The notes: generated from the letters alone by a model not told the origin. A stretch of 64,000 nt of DNA from Bacteroidales bacterium (GCA_016935435.1 JAFGQZ010000078.1:1-64000); one strand, 5' to 3'; positions 16,689 through 25,513 are shown, numbered from the stretch's first letter. Numbers and translations are program-made.

Positions 16689-19286
16689 ATGAAACTAACT
16701 TTATTTTCTTCAGTTTTTGCCCTTATTTGTATAGGTCTCCTAAATAATGAAAGTGTTTCGGCCCAAACCGCCGGAATTGAATCGGGGGCCATTTACAAAA
16801 TCAGGTCCCAATCAAGCAATAAAATGCTTAACTCGAGTAATTCTGCTCTTGATAATAATGTCAATGTTGATATCTGGACTGACACAGACAGTGATGCTGA
16901 AAGATGGACTGTTGTGCATTTAGGTTCTGGTATTTATACTCTAAGAAATGTTGGAACCAATAAGTTTCTGCATACGGCCGCTAACCCCGCAGAAGGGGTA
17001 AATGTTGATCAATATGATAATACAAACGACAACCGGGTAAGGTGGGCAATTGTTAACAATGGCGATGGCACATACGCCATTAGGCCTGCGGGCAGTACAG
17101 GCTTTTCATTGGATGTATATTTTGCCAATACAGCCGACGGTACAAATGTTCAGTTATGGGCGAACAATACTTCAAATGCACAGAAATGGACATTTACAAA
17201 AGTGTCGGCACGACCGGAAGCGCCTACGGCAGCCATAGCCAATCAGGCATTTAATGCATGGAACACTAAATACAATGTATTAAATGATGACGGTTTCTGG
17301 GGTACAGCCGAAATGTTTGAAATTATACTTGATGCTTACGAAACAACAGGCTTAGCACAATATAAAAACATGATCGGCCAAATGTACAATAATTTCATAT
17401 CGCACCATGGCACCAATTGGATGAGCAATGAATTTAACGATGATATAATGTGGATGACGATTGCTTGTGTAAGGGCGTACCTATATACCGGCAACCAAAC
17501 CTATCTTGACAGGGCAACTTATCATTTTGCCCAGGTGTACAGCAGGGCATGGACAAGTTCATACGGAGGTGGTTTGTTGTGGAAAGTAGGCCTGACAACG
17601 AAAAATGCTTGTATTAACGGACCTGCAATTGTTGCCGCTTGCTATTTGTTTGATGCAACCCAAAATTCAGATTACCTGAATAAAGCCCAAACTATTTACG
17701 CATGGCAGAGAAGCTACCTTTACGACCAAACTTCGGGTGCTGTTTGGGATTCGTATAATGGCCCGGGCAATATCAATTATTGGAGCTCTACATATAATCA
17801 AGGTGCTTTTTTAGGAGCTGCCGTTATGCTGCATAATATCACCAAAAATCAGATGTACTATGATGATGCAGTAAAAATTGCAAATTTCACCAGGTTTAAT
17901 TTAGTAGGCGACGATGTGATTAATTTTGAAGAAGGAACAGATATTGAGGGGTTTAAAGGAATTTTTGTGCGCTATGCACGCCGTTACATTGTTGATTTTA
18001 ATAAAAGTGACTACATTCCTTGGCTAAAAAAGAATGCCAAAGTTGCTTATAACAACCGCAATACCCAATCGATAATTTCTACCAAGTGGAAAACCAGAAC
18101 ACCGGAATCAGCTAATTATTATCTCTTTAACACTTCTACAGCTGTTTCGTTGTTAATCAATTGCCCGTTGGTTGATAATGTAACAAAAAATGCTTTTTCT
18201 GATATTCAGGCCGAGGACTTCGATTATATAAAAGGGCCAATTGTTGAGGGTTGTCCTGATGGTACCGATAATCTTGGCGGTGTTGTTAACGGCAATTATT
18301 CAGGTTATAATAATGTTAACTTCGGAAGTTTAAATGCATCGAAAATAGAACTTAGGGTTTCGAACGGAACAAGTTCAAGTACAAGCATTGAAATACGGCT
18401 GGGCAGTCCTTCAGGAACACTTATCGGAACTGCTTCTGTTCCGGCAACAGGGGGTTGGCATATTTATACAACAGTATCTGCCAATATTGCGGCAACAACA
18501 GGGTTAAAAAATGTATATCTGGTATATAAAGGCAGTAACTATGTGGCCAATATTAATTATTTTAAATTTATTGAAGGCAATGTAAACACCAGTATTGCCG
18601 GCACATATTATTTGCAAAACCGGCATAGTAATTTATACCTCGACATTGATGCAAACCATATTACTGAAAATGGCTGCAACGCACAACAATGGAGTTTTGT
18701 TGGCAGTGCAAACCAACAATTTAATTTGAACGATTTGGGAAATGGTTATTATAGTATTATTAATGTTCAATCGGGAAAAGCTATTGATGTTTCAGGTGTA
18801 AGTTCGGCTGATGGTGCAAATGTCCACCAATGGGACTATGTGGGTGGCGGCAACCAGAAATTTTTTGCCCAGGCTGTCGATAACGGATATTATAAGTTTA
18901 TAGCTCAGCACAGCAATAAAATTTTTGAAGTAGGCGGGTTTAACACACAAAATGGCGGGAATATTCAGCAATGGACAGATGTGGGCCAGTCATCAGGGCA
19001 ATGGAAACTTGTTAGTGTATCAACATTAAAATCAGCCGACGAAATATCATCAATAAGTAGCGATGAGAACCAGGAAATCAGGATTTACCCTGTTCCGGTT
19101 CAAAATACGCTTAACATAAGCGGAGTTCACAATAGTGTTGTTGTTGAGATATTCTCATTAACCGGGAATTTGGTTAAAGTGGCAGACAATTGCACTGTAA
19201 ATGTTTCGGAACTTAAAGCCGGAATTTATGTAATTAGAATAGTTTCGGGCAATAATACCCTGTTAACCAAATTTATTAAAGAATAA
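16689..19286 (+). CDS. Secreted GH76 alpha-1,6-mannanase with ricin-type lectins
   Basis: 865-residue protein. Order: signal peptide (1-25); ricin-B/CBM13-like lectin about 30-172 with repeated Q-x-W-type motifs (NVQLWANN, NAQKWTF); GH76 (alpha/alpha)6 domain about 178-510 with the paired catalytic aspartates D251-D252 in NEFNDDIMWM; CBM6-like module about 520-625 (IQAEDFDYIKG ... VANINYFKFIEG); second ricin-type lectin about 630-785 (NVHQWDYVGGGNQ, NIQQWTDVG); T9SS type A tail (IRIYPVPVQNTLNISG ... AGIYVIRIVSG). GH76 enzymes are endo-alpha-1,6-mannanases acting on yeast-type mannan. Two lectins flanking the catalytic core suggest a cell-wall-anchored insoluble target (inference). Confidence 0.92.
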   Translation: MKLTLFSSVFALICIGLLNNESVSAQTAGIESGAIYKIRSQSSNKMLNSSNSALDNNVNVDIWTDTDSDAERWTVVHLGSGIYTLRNVGTNKFLHTAANPAEGVNVDQYDNTNDNRVRWAIVNNGDGTYAIRPAGSTGFSLDVYFANTADGTNVQLWANNTSNAQKWTFTKVSARPEAPTAAIANQAFNAWNTKYNVLNDDGFWGTAEMFEIILDAYETTGLAQYKNMIGQMYNNFISHHGTNWMSNEFNDDIMWMTIACVRAYLYTGNQTYLDRATYHFAQVYSRAWTSSYGGGLLWKVGLTTKNACINGPAIVAACYLFDATQNSDYLNKAQTIYAWQRSYLYDQTSGAVWDSYNGPGNINYWSSTYNQGAFLGAAVMLHNITKNQMYYDDAVKIANFTRFNLVGDDVINFEEGTDIEGFKGIFVRYARRYIVDFNKSDYIPWLKKNAKVAYNNRNTQSIISTKWKTRTPESANYYLFNTSTAVSLLINCPLVDNVTKNAFSDIQAEDFDYIKGPIVEGCPDGTDNLGGVVNGNYSGYNNVNFGSLNASKIELRVSNGTSSSTSIEIRLGSPSGTLIGTASVPATGGWHIYTTVSANIAATTGLKNVYLVYKGSNYVANINYFKFIEGNVNTSIAGTYYLQNRHSNLYLDIDANHITENGCNAQQWSFVGSANQQFNLNDLGNGYYSIINVQSGKAIDVSGVSSADGANVHQWDYVGGGNQKFFAQAVDNGYYKFIAQHSNKIFEVGGFNTQNGGNIQQWTDVGQSSGQWKLVSVSTLKSADEISSISSDENQEIRIYPVPVQNTLNISGVHNSVVVEIFSLTGNLVKVADNCTVNVSELKAGIYVIRIVSGNNTLLTKFIKE

Positions 19287-19294
19287 TATTTTAA

Positions 19295-19332
19295 ATCAAA
19301 CCGATCCGGAAGCATTACCGGATCGGTTTGAT
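19295..19332. terminator. 15-bp hairpin between convergent genes
   Basis: Perfect 15-bp stem (19295-19309 with 19318-19332) around an 8-base loop, directly after the GH76 stop and before the convergent alkD-like gene end. No good T-tract follows on either strand, so terminator function is likely but not certain. Confidence 0.65.
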
Positions 19333-19378
19333 CCTTAAAAGAAGACATAGTAAATTCTTTTTTGAAGATGTACCAAAC

Positions 19379-20086
19379 TCATTTCACCATAGCCTTGTCC
19401 TTCAAATCCTTTGGCATTTTTTCGATTGCGTATCGTAATGCTGTACGAGGCATCATAGATTTGTTTTTCATAACATATTCAAATATTTCTTGTCGGTTTG
19501 CTTCACTGGCAGCCTTTAACATCCACCCATAACCTTTTTGAACTAAATCGTCTCTGTCTAAAAGTAAAATATCTGCTATTTCAAATATCTCATTGAGAAA
19601 TTTCCCCTTTCTGGCTGGTATAATCAAAGACACAGACGAAGCCCGGCGCATCCATCTGTTATCTGATGTTGCCAAAACTTTTAACCTTGCTAAATACTCT
19701 GGATACATTTCGATGAACTCACCCATTGTATGGTTACAAAGCGTGTCACATGAAGCCCAATTGTCCACATAATTATTAATCCAATTCTCAAATATATGAA
19801 AGTCGCCAGGTTCGTATTTTTTATGAATGTAATATGACCAATGGCATGCTATGAAAGATTCTTCAAGAAAGCCAGATTGCCATAAACTTTCGCACATGTC
19901 AAATATTTCAGGTTTTGTCTTAAAATCTATAAGCCTGAAGTATTCCTTGCTTATCTTATTTACAACCGGGACCTTAATTCCATAACACTTTATCTTTTCT
20001 TTAAAATATTTCTGACTGGTAGTCTGTGCTTTTTCATCAGTATTTTTTCTTAGCTCTATTCGAATATTATCAACAATATTTTCCAT
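19379..20086 (-). CDS. DNA alkylation repair protein, AlkD-like
   Basis: 235-residue HEAT-like repeat DNA glycosylase of the AlkC/AlkD superfamily, expected to remove N3- and N7-alkylated purines. Characteristic segments are WQSGFLEESFIACHW, the active-site stretch NWASCDTLCNHTMGEF (catalytic Asp after Trp-Ala-Ser-Cys), RWMRRASSVSLIIPARKG and LVQKGYGWMLKAASEAN. Length is normal. It stands alone; no co-oriented neighbour. A methyltransferase-remnant repeat region lies upstream. Confidence 0.92.
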   Translation of the reverse strand: MENIVDNIRIELRKNTDEKAQTTSQKYFKEKIKCYGIKVPVVNKISKEYFRLIDFKTKPEIFDMCESLWQSGFLEESFIACHWSYYIHKKYEPGDFHIFENWINNYVDNWASCDTLCNHTMGEFIEMYPEYLARLKVLATSDNRWMRRASSVSLIIPARKGKFLNEIFEIADILLLDRDDLVQKGYGWMLKAASEANRQEIFEYVMKNKSMMPRTALRYAIEKMPKDLKDKAMVK

Positions 20087-20127
20087 AGTAACTTGGATTT
20101 CTAACTACTAATTGTTCGAAGATTTTA

Positions 20128-20407
20128 GGGCTAACGCCCCTTTTCTCTTTTTATGGTTATTTGGTTTTATGCTGGTTTTATTTTACGGCGTTTTCTATTA
20201 TGGCTATTTCTTTTTCGGTTAAACCGTAATGTTGGTAAACTATTTGGTCAATTTGGCATTTTAAAATTTGATAATAAACAATTAAATCTCATGTTTAATT
20301 TTAGAGGGGCATAGCCCTGTGCCCTTCGTAGCAAAACTTTAATAACCTTATTACCATGGGGCGTAGCCCTGTATTCTATTTTGTTTTCGTATCAGGGCTA
20401 TCGCCCC
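20128..20407. repeat. Four dispersed GGGC..GCCC palindromic repeats
   Basis: Related short palindromes at 20128-20140 (GGGCTAACGCCCC), 20306-20317 (GGGGCATAGCCC), 20358-20369 (GGGGCGTAGCCC) and 20395-20407 (GGGCTATCGCCCC). They sit in a 488-base gene-free gap around a restriction-methylase remnant. I have no function for them. Confidence 0.6.
20178..20288 (-). pseudogene. C-terminal remnant of a type IIG-like restriction/methylase
   Basis: Open minus-strand stretch of about 36 codons, with no usable start, reading ILKCQIDQIVYQHYGLTEKE then IAIIENAVK and a stop. The pattern IDxxVYxxYGLTEEE-I is the recurrent C-terminus of large Bacteroidetes Eco57I/type IIG adenine methyltransferase-endonucleases. 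Only this tail remains; the upstream body is absent and stops close the frame. Translation by hand; identity from motif memory. Confidence 0.55.
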
Positions 20408-20574
20408 TTTATCGTTCGTGCTGCCATTTTTGCTTATGCCCACATTTCATTTATCAGTCTAAAACCTGCAACCAAAAACTCTCTTTTTCTCTCGAAGACA
20501 ATAAACACAAATCGGGGCTTGAGAACCAAGTAAAAAACTAAATATTTTAACCGCCAGCAACCTATTTTCCTGCT

Positions 20575-21858
20575 TTATTCGGCTTGTTCGCTAAATGAGC
20601 CTGCAAACCAGAAGAATAGCCAGATGGCCACTATGGCCAACAGGCAATGCACAGCCATAATATACCAGATATACTCGGGGGTGCCGGCGTTCTCAAACTT
20701 CCCAAACAATTTGGTATATTGGCCACTTAACAAGGCACCTACACATGTGCCCAAAAAATTGGCCCCCATGTACAAACCTGCTTTTTCTTTCGGCGCTATC
20801 CAGGTTATATATTCCTGAATGCGCGGCGATGTAATCATTTCACCAATGGCAAAAATAAAAATTCCGAAAATTACCATTGCCGGCGCAAGTTTTATCGAGT
20901 AGCCTATACAAAAAGCCCCCAACGAAAGTATTGCCAGCCCGAACATGAACGATGGAATGGCTTTTCGCTTTTCAAATATGCGCGAAACAAAATATTGCAG
21001 GACAAGTATTATCCAACCGGTATGAGCAATAGCTTCGCCATTTATTTTCCAGATGCCACTTTCTTCACGCGCCAGGAGCCTTGCAAACCAATCGCCAAAC
21101 AAATTGCGGATACCTTCGAACAGTTTCACTGTATCGATATGATCGTTGACATAAGAGGGTATTATATTGAAAAAACCCCAAAATGGCAGCCAGAAAAACA
21201 AACCAAGTATTAATAAGAAAATTGCAAACCGCAAATCGGTAACTGTTGTGAATATTTCTGCTATTTTCTTTCCGATGCTTACATTGCTTTTTTCTTTCAA
21301 TGGTTCTTTGTAAAGTGCCAATGTTATTATAAACATTACAGCTATGGCAGCAGCTGCAATTTTAAAGGCATCGTCCCACGAATAACCACGCATTTTTCCA
21401 AAAACAATTGGCCCTACCGATGCGCCAATATTTACCATCATGTAAAAAATGCCAAAACCCAGGGTTTTATTGGTTGAATCGGAACTAAGCCTAACTGTAC
21501 CGGAAATAAGCGGCTTAAATATTCCGGCAGCAAACCCTATGCTTAACATAGTAAAAGCTATGCCCTGGTATGTTTTAAACTGTGTAAGGAACAATATAGA
21601 AGGTATGTAGGCAAGGTACGATATTATCAGTACTTTTTTAAAGCCAAACTTATCGGCAAAAGCACCCGAGAATACCGGTATGAAATACGAGATAAACAAA
21701 AACCATTGCTGTACATTGCCAAGCTGGTCGCGATCGAAGCCCAGCGATTTCATATACATGCCAAAACCCATAAATATACCGTAATAAGCAAACCTTTCGA
21801 GTATTTCTACTGAGTTTGCCACCCAAAAAACCTTTGGAAATCTTGTTCTGTTTGACAT
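20575..21858 (-). CDS. MFS transporter, POT/PTR2-like
   Basis: 427-residue inner-membrane major facilitator with about 12 predicted helices. Near the N-terminus, EILERFAYYG (about residues 19-28) matches the E-x-x-E-R-F-x-Y-Y-G motif of proton-dependent oligopeptide transporters. FADKFGFKKVLIIS is the MFS motif A loop after helix 2. An extended loop lies around residues 245-275. Peptide or drug transport is plausible; the substrate is not shown by sequence. Single-gene unit. Confidence 0.85.
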   Translation of the reverse strand: MSNRTRFPKVFWVANSVEILERFAYYGIFMGFGMYMKSLGFDRDQLGNVQQWFLFISYFIPVFSGAFADKFGFKKVLIISYLAYIPSILFLTQFKTYQGIAFTMLSIGFAAGIFKPLISGTVRLSSDSTNKTLGFGIFYMMVNIGASVGPIVFGKMRGYSWDDAFKIAAAAIAVMFIITLALYKEPLKEKSNVSIGKKIAEIFTTVTDLRFAIFLLILGLFFWLPFWGFFNIIPSYVNDHIDTVKLFEGIRNLFGDWFARLLAREESGIWKINGEAIAHTGWIILVLQYFVSRIFEKRKAIPSFMFGLAILSLGAFCIGYSIKLAPAMVIFGIFIFAIGEMITSPRIQEYITWIAPKEKAGLYMGANFLGTCVGALLSGQYTKLFGKFENAGTPEYIWYIMAVHCLLAIVAIWLFFWFAGSFSEQAE

Positions 21859-21944
21859 TTTTGCTTGTTTAGTTTCTGTAAAGATGAAAAAAAATTAAAA
21901 ACCGGCACGGGATTATGATAAAAATCAGCACCAGAAATATCATG

Positions 21945-21964
21945 CAGGTGAGTGAAATCACCTG
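21945..21964. repeat. Short hairpin in the gap upstream of the GAF kinase
   Basis: CAGGTGA (21945-21951) pairs with TCACCTG (21958-21964) around a 6-base loop. It lies in the divergent 388-base gap. Role unknown. Confidence 0.4.
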
Positions 21965-22078
21965 TTGTGCCGCAACATTAGCATTAGAATTTAGTAATAT
22001 AGTATAAATGAAGTTAAACCAAAAGGTGCCGGAAAAATTAGGAATATAACATACGCAAAAAATATAAAAGGGGATAAT

Positions 22079-22145
22079 TGCAAATTGCCTGGCAAAGGCC
22101 AGGGTGGTTCCATTGCAGCCCGGCTATGCCGGGCTTTTGTTTTTA
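22079..22145 (+). ncRNA. Candidate structured small RNA 3' end with terminator
   Basis: Nested stems TGCAA/TTGCA (22079-22083 with 22113-22117) enclose CCTGGC-AAAG-GCCAGG (22088-22103). They are followed at once by an intrinsic terminator: AGCCCGGC (22117-22124), TAT, GCCGGGCT (22128-22135) and a T-rich tail to 22145. No open frame on this strand precedes the terminator, so it should end a non-coding transcript starting somewhere after about 21890. I do not recognise the family. Confidence 0.45.
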
Positions 22146-22162
22146 CCCGTAGCTATAATATT

Positions 22163-22192
22163 TTTGCCCCGCTGCAAAATGTAGTACCTTTG
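22163..22192 (+). promoter_or_regulatory. Promoter of the GAF sensor kinase
   Basis: TTTG (22163-22166), an 18-base spacer, then TACCTTTG (22185-22192) matches the Bacteroidetes -33/-7 arrangement closely. The ATG is at 22247. Confidence 0.6.
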
Positions 22193-22246
22193 CCAGACAA
22201 ACAGCAAAAAACATTTGTTTACATTATTACTTTGGCAAAATAAGGT

Positions 22247-23620
22247 ATGGAAATCGAGCAATTGCTTAAGCGCGAACAACTGGCAAAAGAAATTTGTGCA
22301 CAACTGAACAACTTTGTCGATTTAAAGAATATTCTGAAAACCATTATCGGCAACCTTAAAGAAATTACCGGGTTTAAGGCTGTTGCAATAAGGCTGCACG
22401 AAAACAACGATTACCCTTATTTTGTGTCAAAAGGCTTTTCGAATGGGTTTATAAAACATGAAAATTCGCTTTATAGTACATCAGCAGATTGCTGCAACGG
22501 TTTAACTAAAACTGTTCCCGAATGCCTTTGTGGCAATGTAATAAGTAGAAAAACCGATGCATCGCTCGGCTATTATACACCCAAAGGAAGTTATTATACC
22601 AACTCAACAAGCAAAGCAACCCCCACCCTGCTCAGAAATGAAACCGGAACACACATCCGAAACTTCTGTAACACCAGTGGGTACGAATCGGTTGGCTTGT
22701 TTCCCATAAAAACCCGCGACGAAAATATTGGCCTCATACAATTAAATGATCCCCGCAGCGATATGTTTTCCGAAGGACTGGTGGAATTTATTGAAATGAT
22801 TGGTGAACAAATTGGCGTTGCCATAGAAAATGCTACCCTCTACGAAAAACTGAAAGCACAAAACTCCGAACTCCAAAACACTATTGACAAACTAAACAAT
22901 GCACACGGCCATCTATTGGAAGCCAAAATGCTTTCGATTATGGCAGAGCTTGTAACTGGCTTAAACCACGAAATATATCAACCGGTAAACGAATCGCTGG
23001 TATTGCTGGAAAAACAGGCCCAATTTCTGGACAAACCATCTGGCACTACAAGCACAAATGACCTGGAAAGCCTGCTGACAAACAGGAACGAAATAATTAA
23101 AAAACTCAGCATTGTAAAAGGGCTTATTAAAAGCTACAAGGCCGTTTCGTACGAACAGTTTGGTGAAACACGCCACCTGATAAACCTGCGCGATTTTTTT
23201 AACGATGTTGTGCAGGTGGTACGCCCATCGTTAAGAAATAAAAATACAGGTTTTTCGATAGACTGCAACGAACATACCGAAATTATGACTTATAGCGGTG
23301 TTCTTTCGAAAGTATTGCATATTCTTATCAGAAATTCCGATGCCCATGCTTTTAAAAACAGCCAGAACAATTTAATTAAACTATCGTGCTCGGTTTCATC
23401 CGATTACTTTATAATAAATTATATCGACAATGGTTCTGGCATTGATCTGCAAATTCAGCATAAAATTTTTGAACCTTTTTTTACTACCGACAAAAAAAAC
23501 CATGCCGGCTTAGGTCTGCATATTGCAACGCTGCTGGTAAATGAAAAACTTAAGGGAAAGCTTGAACTTGACAAGGCCTATTCGGGGGGTGCCGGGTTTT
23601 TGATTAAAATTCCGTTTTAG
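22247..23620 (+). CDS. GAF-domain sensor histidine kinase with Cys-rich GAF
   Basis: 457-residue soluble kinase. A GAF domain (about 5-200) carries five cysteines in the pattern DCC (82-83), ECLC (93, 95) and NFC (141) plus SxxTDASLGYYTPKGSYYTNST, a motif set I associate with a GAF subgroup found in kinases of anaerobes. A coiled coil (about 200-225) leads to a weakly canonical H-box, LVTGLNHEIYQPVN (H241), then a HATPase_c domain with N box (ILIRNSDAHAFKN), G1 (DNGSGID), F box and G2 (HAGLGLHIA). No transmembrane segment, so it senses a cytoplasmic signal; the cysteines suggest a metal, Fe-S or redox input (inference). No response regulator is adjacent. Confidence 0.88.
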   Translation: MEIEQLLKREQLAKEICAQLNNFVDLKNILKTIIGNLKEITGFKAVAIRLHENNDYPYFVSKGFSNGFIKHENSLYSTSADCCNGLTKTVPECLCGNVISRKTDASLGYYTPKGSYYTNSTSKATPTLLRNETGTHIRNFCNTSGYESVGLFPIKTRDENIGLIQLNDPRSDMFSEGLVEFIEMIGEQIGVAIENATLYEKLKAQNSELQNTIDKLNNAHGHLLEAKMLSIMAELVTGLNHEIYQPVNESLVLLEKQAQFLDKPSGTTSTNDLESLLTNRNEIIKKLSIVKGLIKSYKAVSYEQFGETRHLINLRDFFNDVVQVVRPSLRNKNTGFSIDCNEHTEIMTYSGVLSKVLHILIRNSDAHAFKNSQNNLIKLSCSVSSDYFIINYIDNGSGIDLQIQHKIFEPFFTTDKKNHAGLGLHIATLLVNEKLKGKLELDKAYSGGAGFLIKIPF

Positions 23621-23693
23621 GGCTCTTATACAACCATGCTAATAAATGTAAATTTAATAAGCTATATTAATTATATGGAAAAAATAGTTTTGT

Positions 23694-24044
23694 TTAATTC
23701 AGAAGCAGGAACATACGCTCTCGTATTTGCGAAAGAAAAGCCCGAAACTCAACCAGTGTTTTAAAGTTTACCGGATGAAAAAGCACCCGCATTCCACGTT
23801 CTTTATTTTTTTCAATAATAGAAAGCAACTCTTTAAACGACACTATGGAAAAAGGTTCCGATGAATTGCCGGAATAAACAATTACCAGTTTATCCGATAA
23901 AATTAAGCGAGCCTCCAGTGTTAGTTTCCTTACTATTTCAGCATCGGGTATTTCTGAGCCTTGGCGGGCATCGGTATATTTCGAAACCCAATCCCATTCT
24001 TCAAGTATATTTAGCTCTTCCAGTGTCCAATAGTAATTTCTCAT
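23694..24044 (-). CDS. Hypothetical protein, 116 residues
   Basis: Not recognised. The protein is soluble, without a signal peptide or membrane segment. It starts MRNYYWTLEELNILEEWDWV and has a mixed alpha/beta pattern with a strand KLVIVYSGN, a helix SFKELLSIIEKNKERG and a strand MRVLFHP. ATG 24044 has a 10-bp inverted repeat 10 bases upstream. It is transcribed alone, convergent with the GAF kinase. Coding status is likely because composition and start context look normal. Confidence 0.6.
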   Translation of the reverse strand: MRNYYWTLEELNILEEWDWVSKYTDARQGSEIPDAEIVRKLTLEARLILSDKLVIVYSGNSSEPFSIVSFKELLSIIEKNKERGMRVLFHPVNFKTLVEFRAFLSQIRERMFLLLN

Positions 24045-24054
24045 GGCTTTGCTG

Positions 24055-24083
24055 TTTGTTTAACTATTTAAATGTTAAACAAA
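24055..24083. promoter_or_regulatory. 10-bp inverted repeat just upstream of hypothetical gene
   Basis: TTTGTTTAAC (24055-24064) and GTTAAACAAA (24074-24083) are a perfect inverted repeat with a 9-base spacer, 10 bases before the 116-residue gene's ATG (minus strand). It could be an operator or a 5' leader hairpin. Confidence 0.5.
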
Positions 24084-24187
24084 GTTTGTGCCAATATGTT
24101 TTTTGTTCTTTCCTTGCCCCTTTTCGTTGCTTATTGCTGTGCTTAAAACATAAAAAACAAAGTATTGTTCCTCCTTTGTTTTGCTAT

Positions 24188-24817
24188 TTATATTTTATCA
24201 CAAAGATATTCATACATGCATGCCTGTCCGCCCGGAGTAGCTAATTCATGCAGTGGTGAGTCAAAATCGCCTGCAGGTATAAAACCTTGTTTTTCATAAT
24301 AGCTGCTTGCCCCTAGTTTATTGGTTTCTACCCGAATTCTCTTGACACCTGTTGCAATACAGGCATCTCTAAACTTTTCCCATAATTTAGTGCCAATATT
24401 TTTACCACGAAAATCCTGCGATACCACAAACAAGCATATTTCGCTTGCTTTGCCAGGCTCTACCAAGGTCCTGTTTTTATTATGAACAGCAAGAGCCTGT
24501 AAAAATTTGTTTCTTTCTAACTTATCCATTTTCTTGAAATTAAAGGAAATTATTGCTTCTATGGCAAGCTTGATTCTTCCTTGGGGCTTTATTTTAGCCA
24601 AATGGTTAAAACCAAAAAGGAAACCAACAACTCTACCCTTATCAACAGCAACAAGATTCATATTGCCTGAGCATAGACCCCCCGCAGTATATATTCGTAA
24701 GGCGGTTTTATTCAGTATTTTATCCCTAATAATTTCATCAAAGTGCCATGCTTCATTAACCAATTCTTCGCAACGATCATAATCGTGCTGTTTAAAGCTT
24801 CTAATTTCAATTTCCAT
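24188..24817 (-). CDS. GNAT family N-acetyltransferase
   Basis: 209-residue GNAT protein. The acetyl-CoA loop is in FVVSQDFRGKNIGTKLWEKF (R-x-x-x-I-G-x-K), preceded by LVAVDKGRVVGFLFGF and followed by RVETNKLGASSYYEKQGFIPAGD, the usual C-terminal strands. The N-terminus MEIEIRSFKQHDYDRCEELV is typical for the fold. Substrate unknown. The upstream 171-base gap to the next gene shows no other feature. Confidence 0.85.
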   Translation of the reverse strand: MEIEIRSFKQHDYDRCEELVNEAWHFDEIIRDKILNKTALRIYTAGGLCSGNMNLVAVDKGRVVGFLFGFNHLAKIKPQGRIKLAIEAIISFNFKKMDKLERNKFLQALAVHNKNRTLVEPGKASEICLFVVSQDFRGKNIGTKLWEKFRDACIATGVKRIRVETNKLGASSYYEKQGFIPAGDFDSPLHELATPGGQACMYEYLCDKI

Positions 24818-24988
24818 ATTGCCTTTTCCTTATAATAATTATAATCTTTTCTTCTTTGCGTTCATTCTTAGTAAAACACTTTTGCAACAAAACTATTCGT
24901 TTTTATGCTGCAAACAACATATTCCAACACGCAAAGCATGTTGAAATTCCTTTGTTTTAGTAAAACCAGATTATTTGATTTTTAATTG

Positions 24989-25513
24989 TTAAAACGTAAA
25001 CGCTTCCCCCACATTATTTAATTCGAGAAGTTGAATGGAGTCGTAAGGTGTTTCGTGAAGTTGCCCTATAAATTTTTTGTTTAGCATATATAGCTTACTG
25101 TTATAAACATCTTCGGGAAAAACGTTGTTTTTATTAAATTTTTCCAATTTAAAGCCCTCGAAGTTCAATTCGCAAAACGAAACCTCGTAAGCGCCGGCTT
25201 CTTCGTTCAACCTGGTGAGCGGAAAACCATGTGTGCGGCAAATTACAGGCCTGTGTTCATATATTGAACAACGGTTGTTAACCAGAAATTTGCACTGCGA
25301 AGACCCGAAATCTTTGTTGATAGCGATGTTTTTATTTTTCAGCATTAGGCTGATATAATGAAACTCTACCGGCAAAATGCGGAAGGCCTGGCAACATTGC
25401 GAACACCCTTCTTTACATTTCATGTGTGCACGGTGAATATTCCATAAACGCTGGCACTTTGAATCGATTTCGTTGCGTAACTTCTTATATTCGGCAATAA
25501 TTTCTTCGTTCAT
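24989..25513 (-). CDS. YkgJ family cysteine-cluster protein
   Basis: 174-residue protein with the CxxCxxCC-type cluster (KCKEGCSQCCQAF), then SSQCKFLVNNRCSIYEHRPVICRTHG and a later cysteine (SFCELNF). This is the YkgJ/UPF0153 pattern, thought to bind zinc or an Fe-S centre; function is not established. I prefer ATG 25513 (MNEEIIAEYKKL) to the longer reading because the first seven residues of that reading are not family-like. A second, shorter family member lies near 36.7 kb. Confidence 0.85.
   Translation of the reverse strand: MNEEIIAEYKKLRNEIDSKCQRLWNIHRAHMKCKEGCSQCCQAFRILPVEFHYISLMLKNKNIAINKDFGSSQCKFLVNNRCSIYEHRPVICRTHGFPLTRLNEEAGAYEVSFCELNFEGFKLEKFNKNNVFPEDVYNSKLYMLNKKFIGQLHETPYDSIQLLELNNVGEAFTF

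Noticed and set aside
20128-20407. GGGC..GCCC repeats as a CRISPR array
   Set aside because: Units are short palindromes with irregular spacing and no cas genes nearby.
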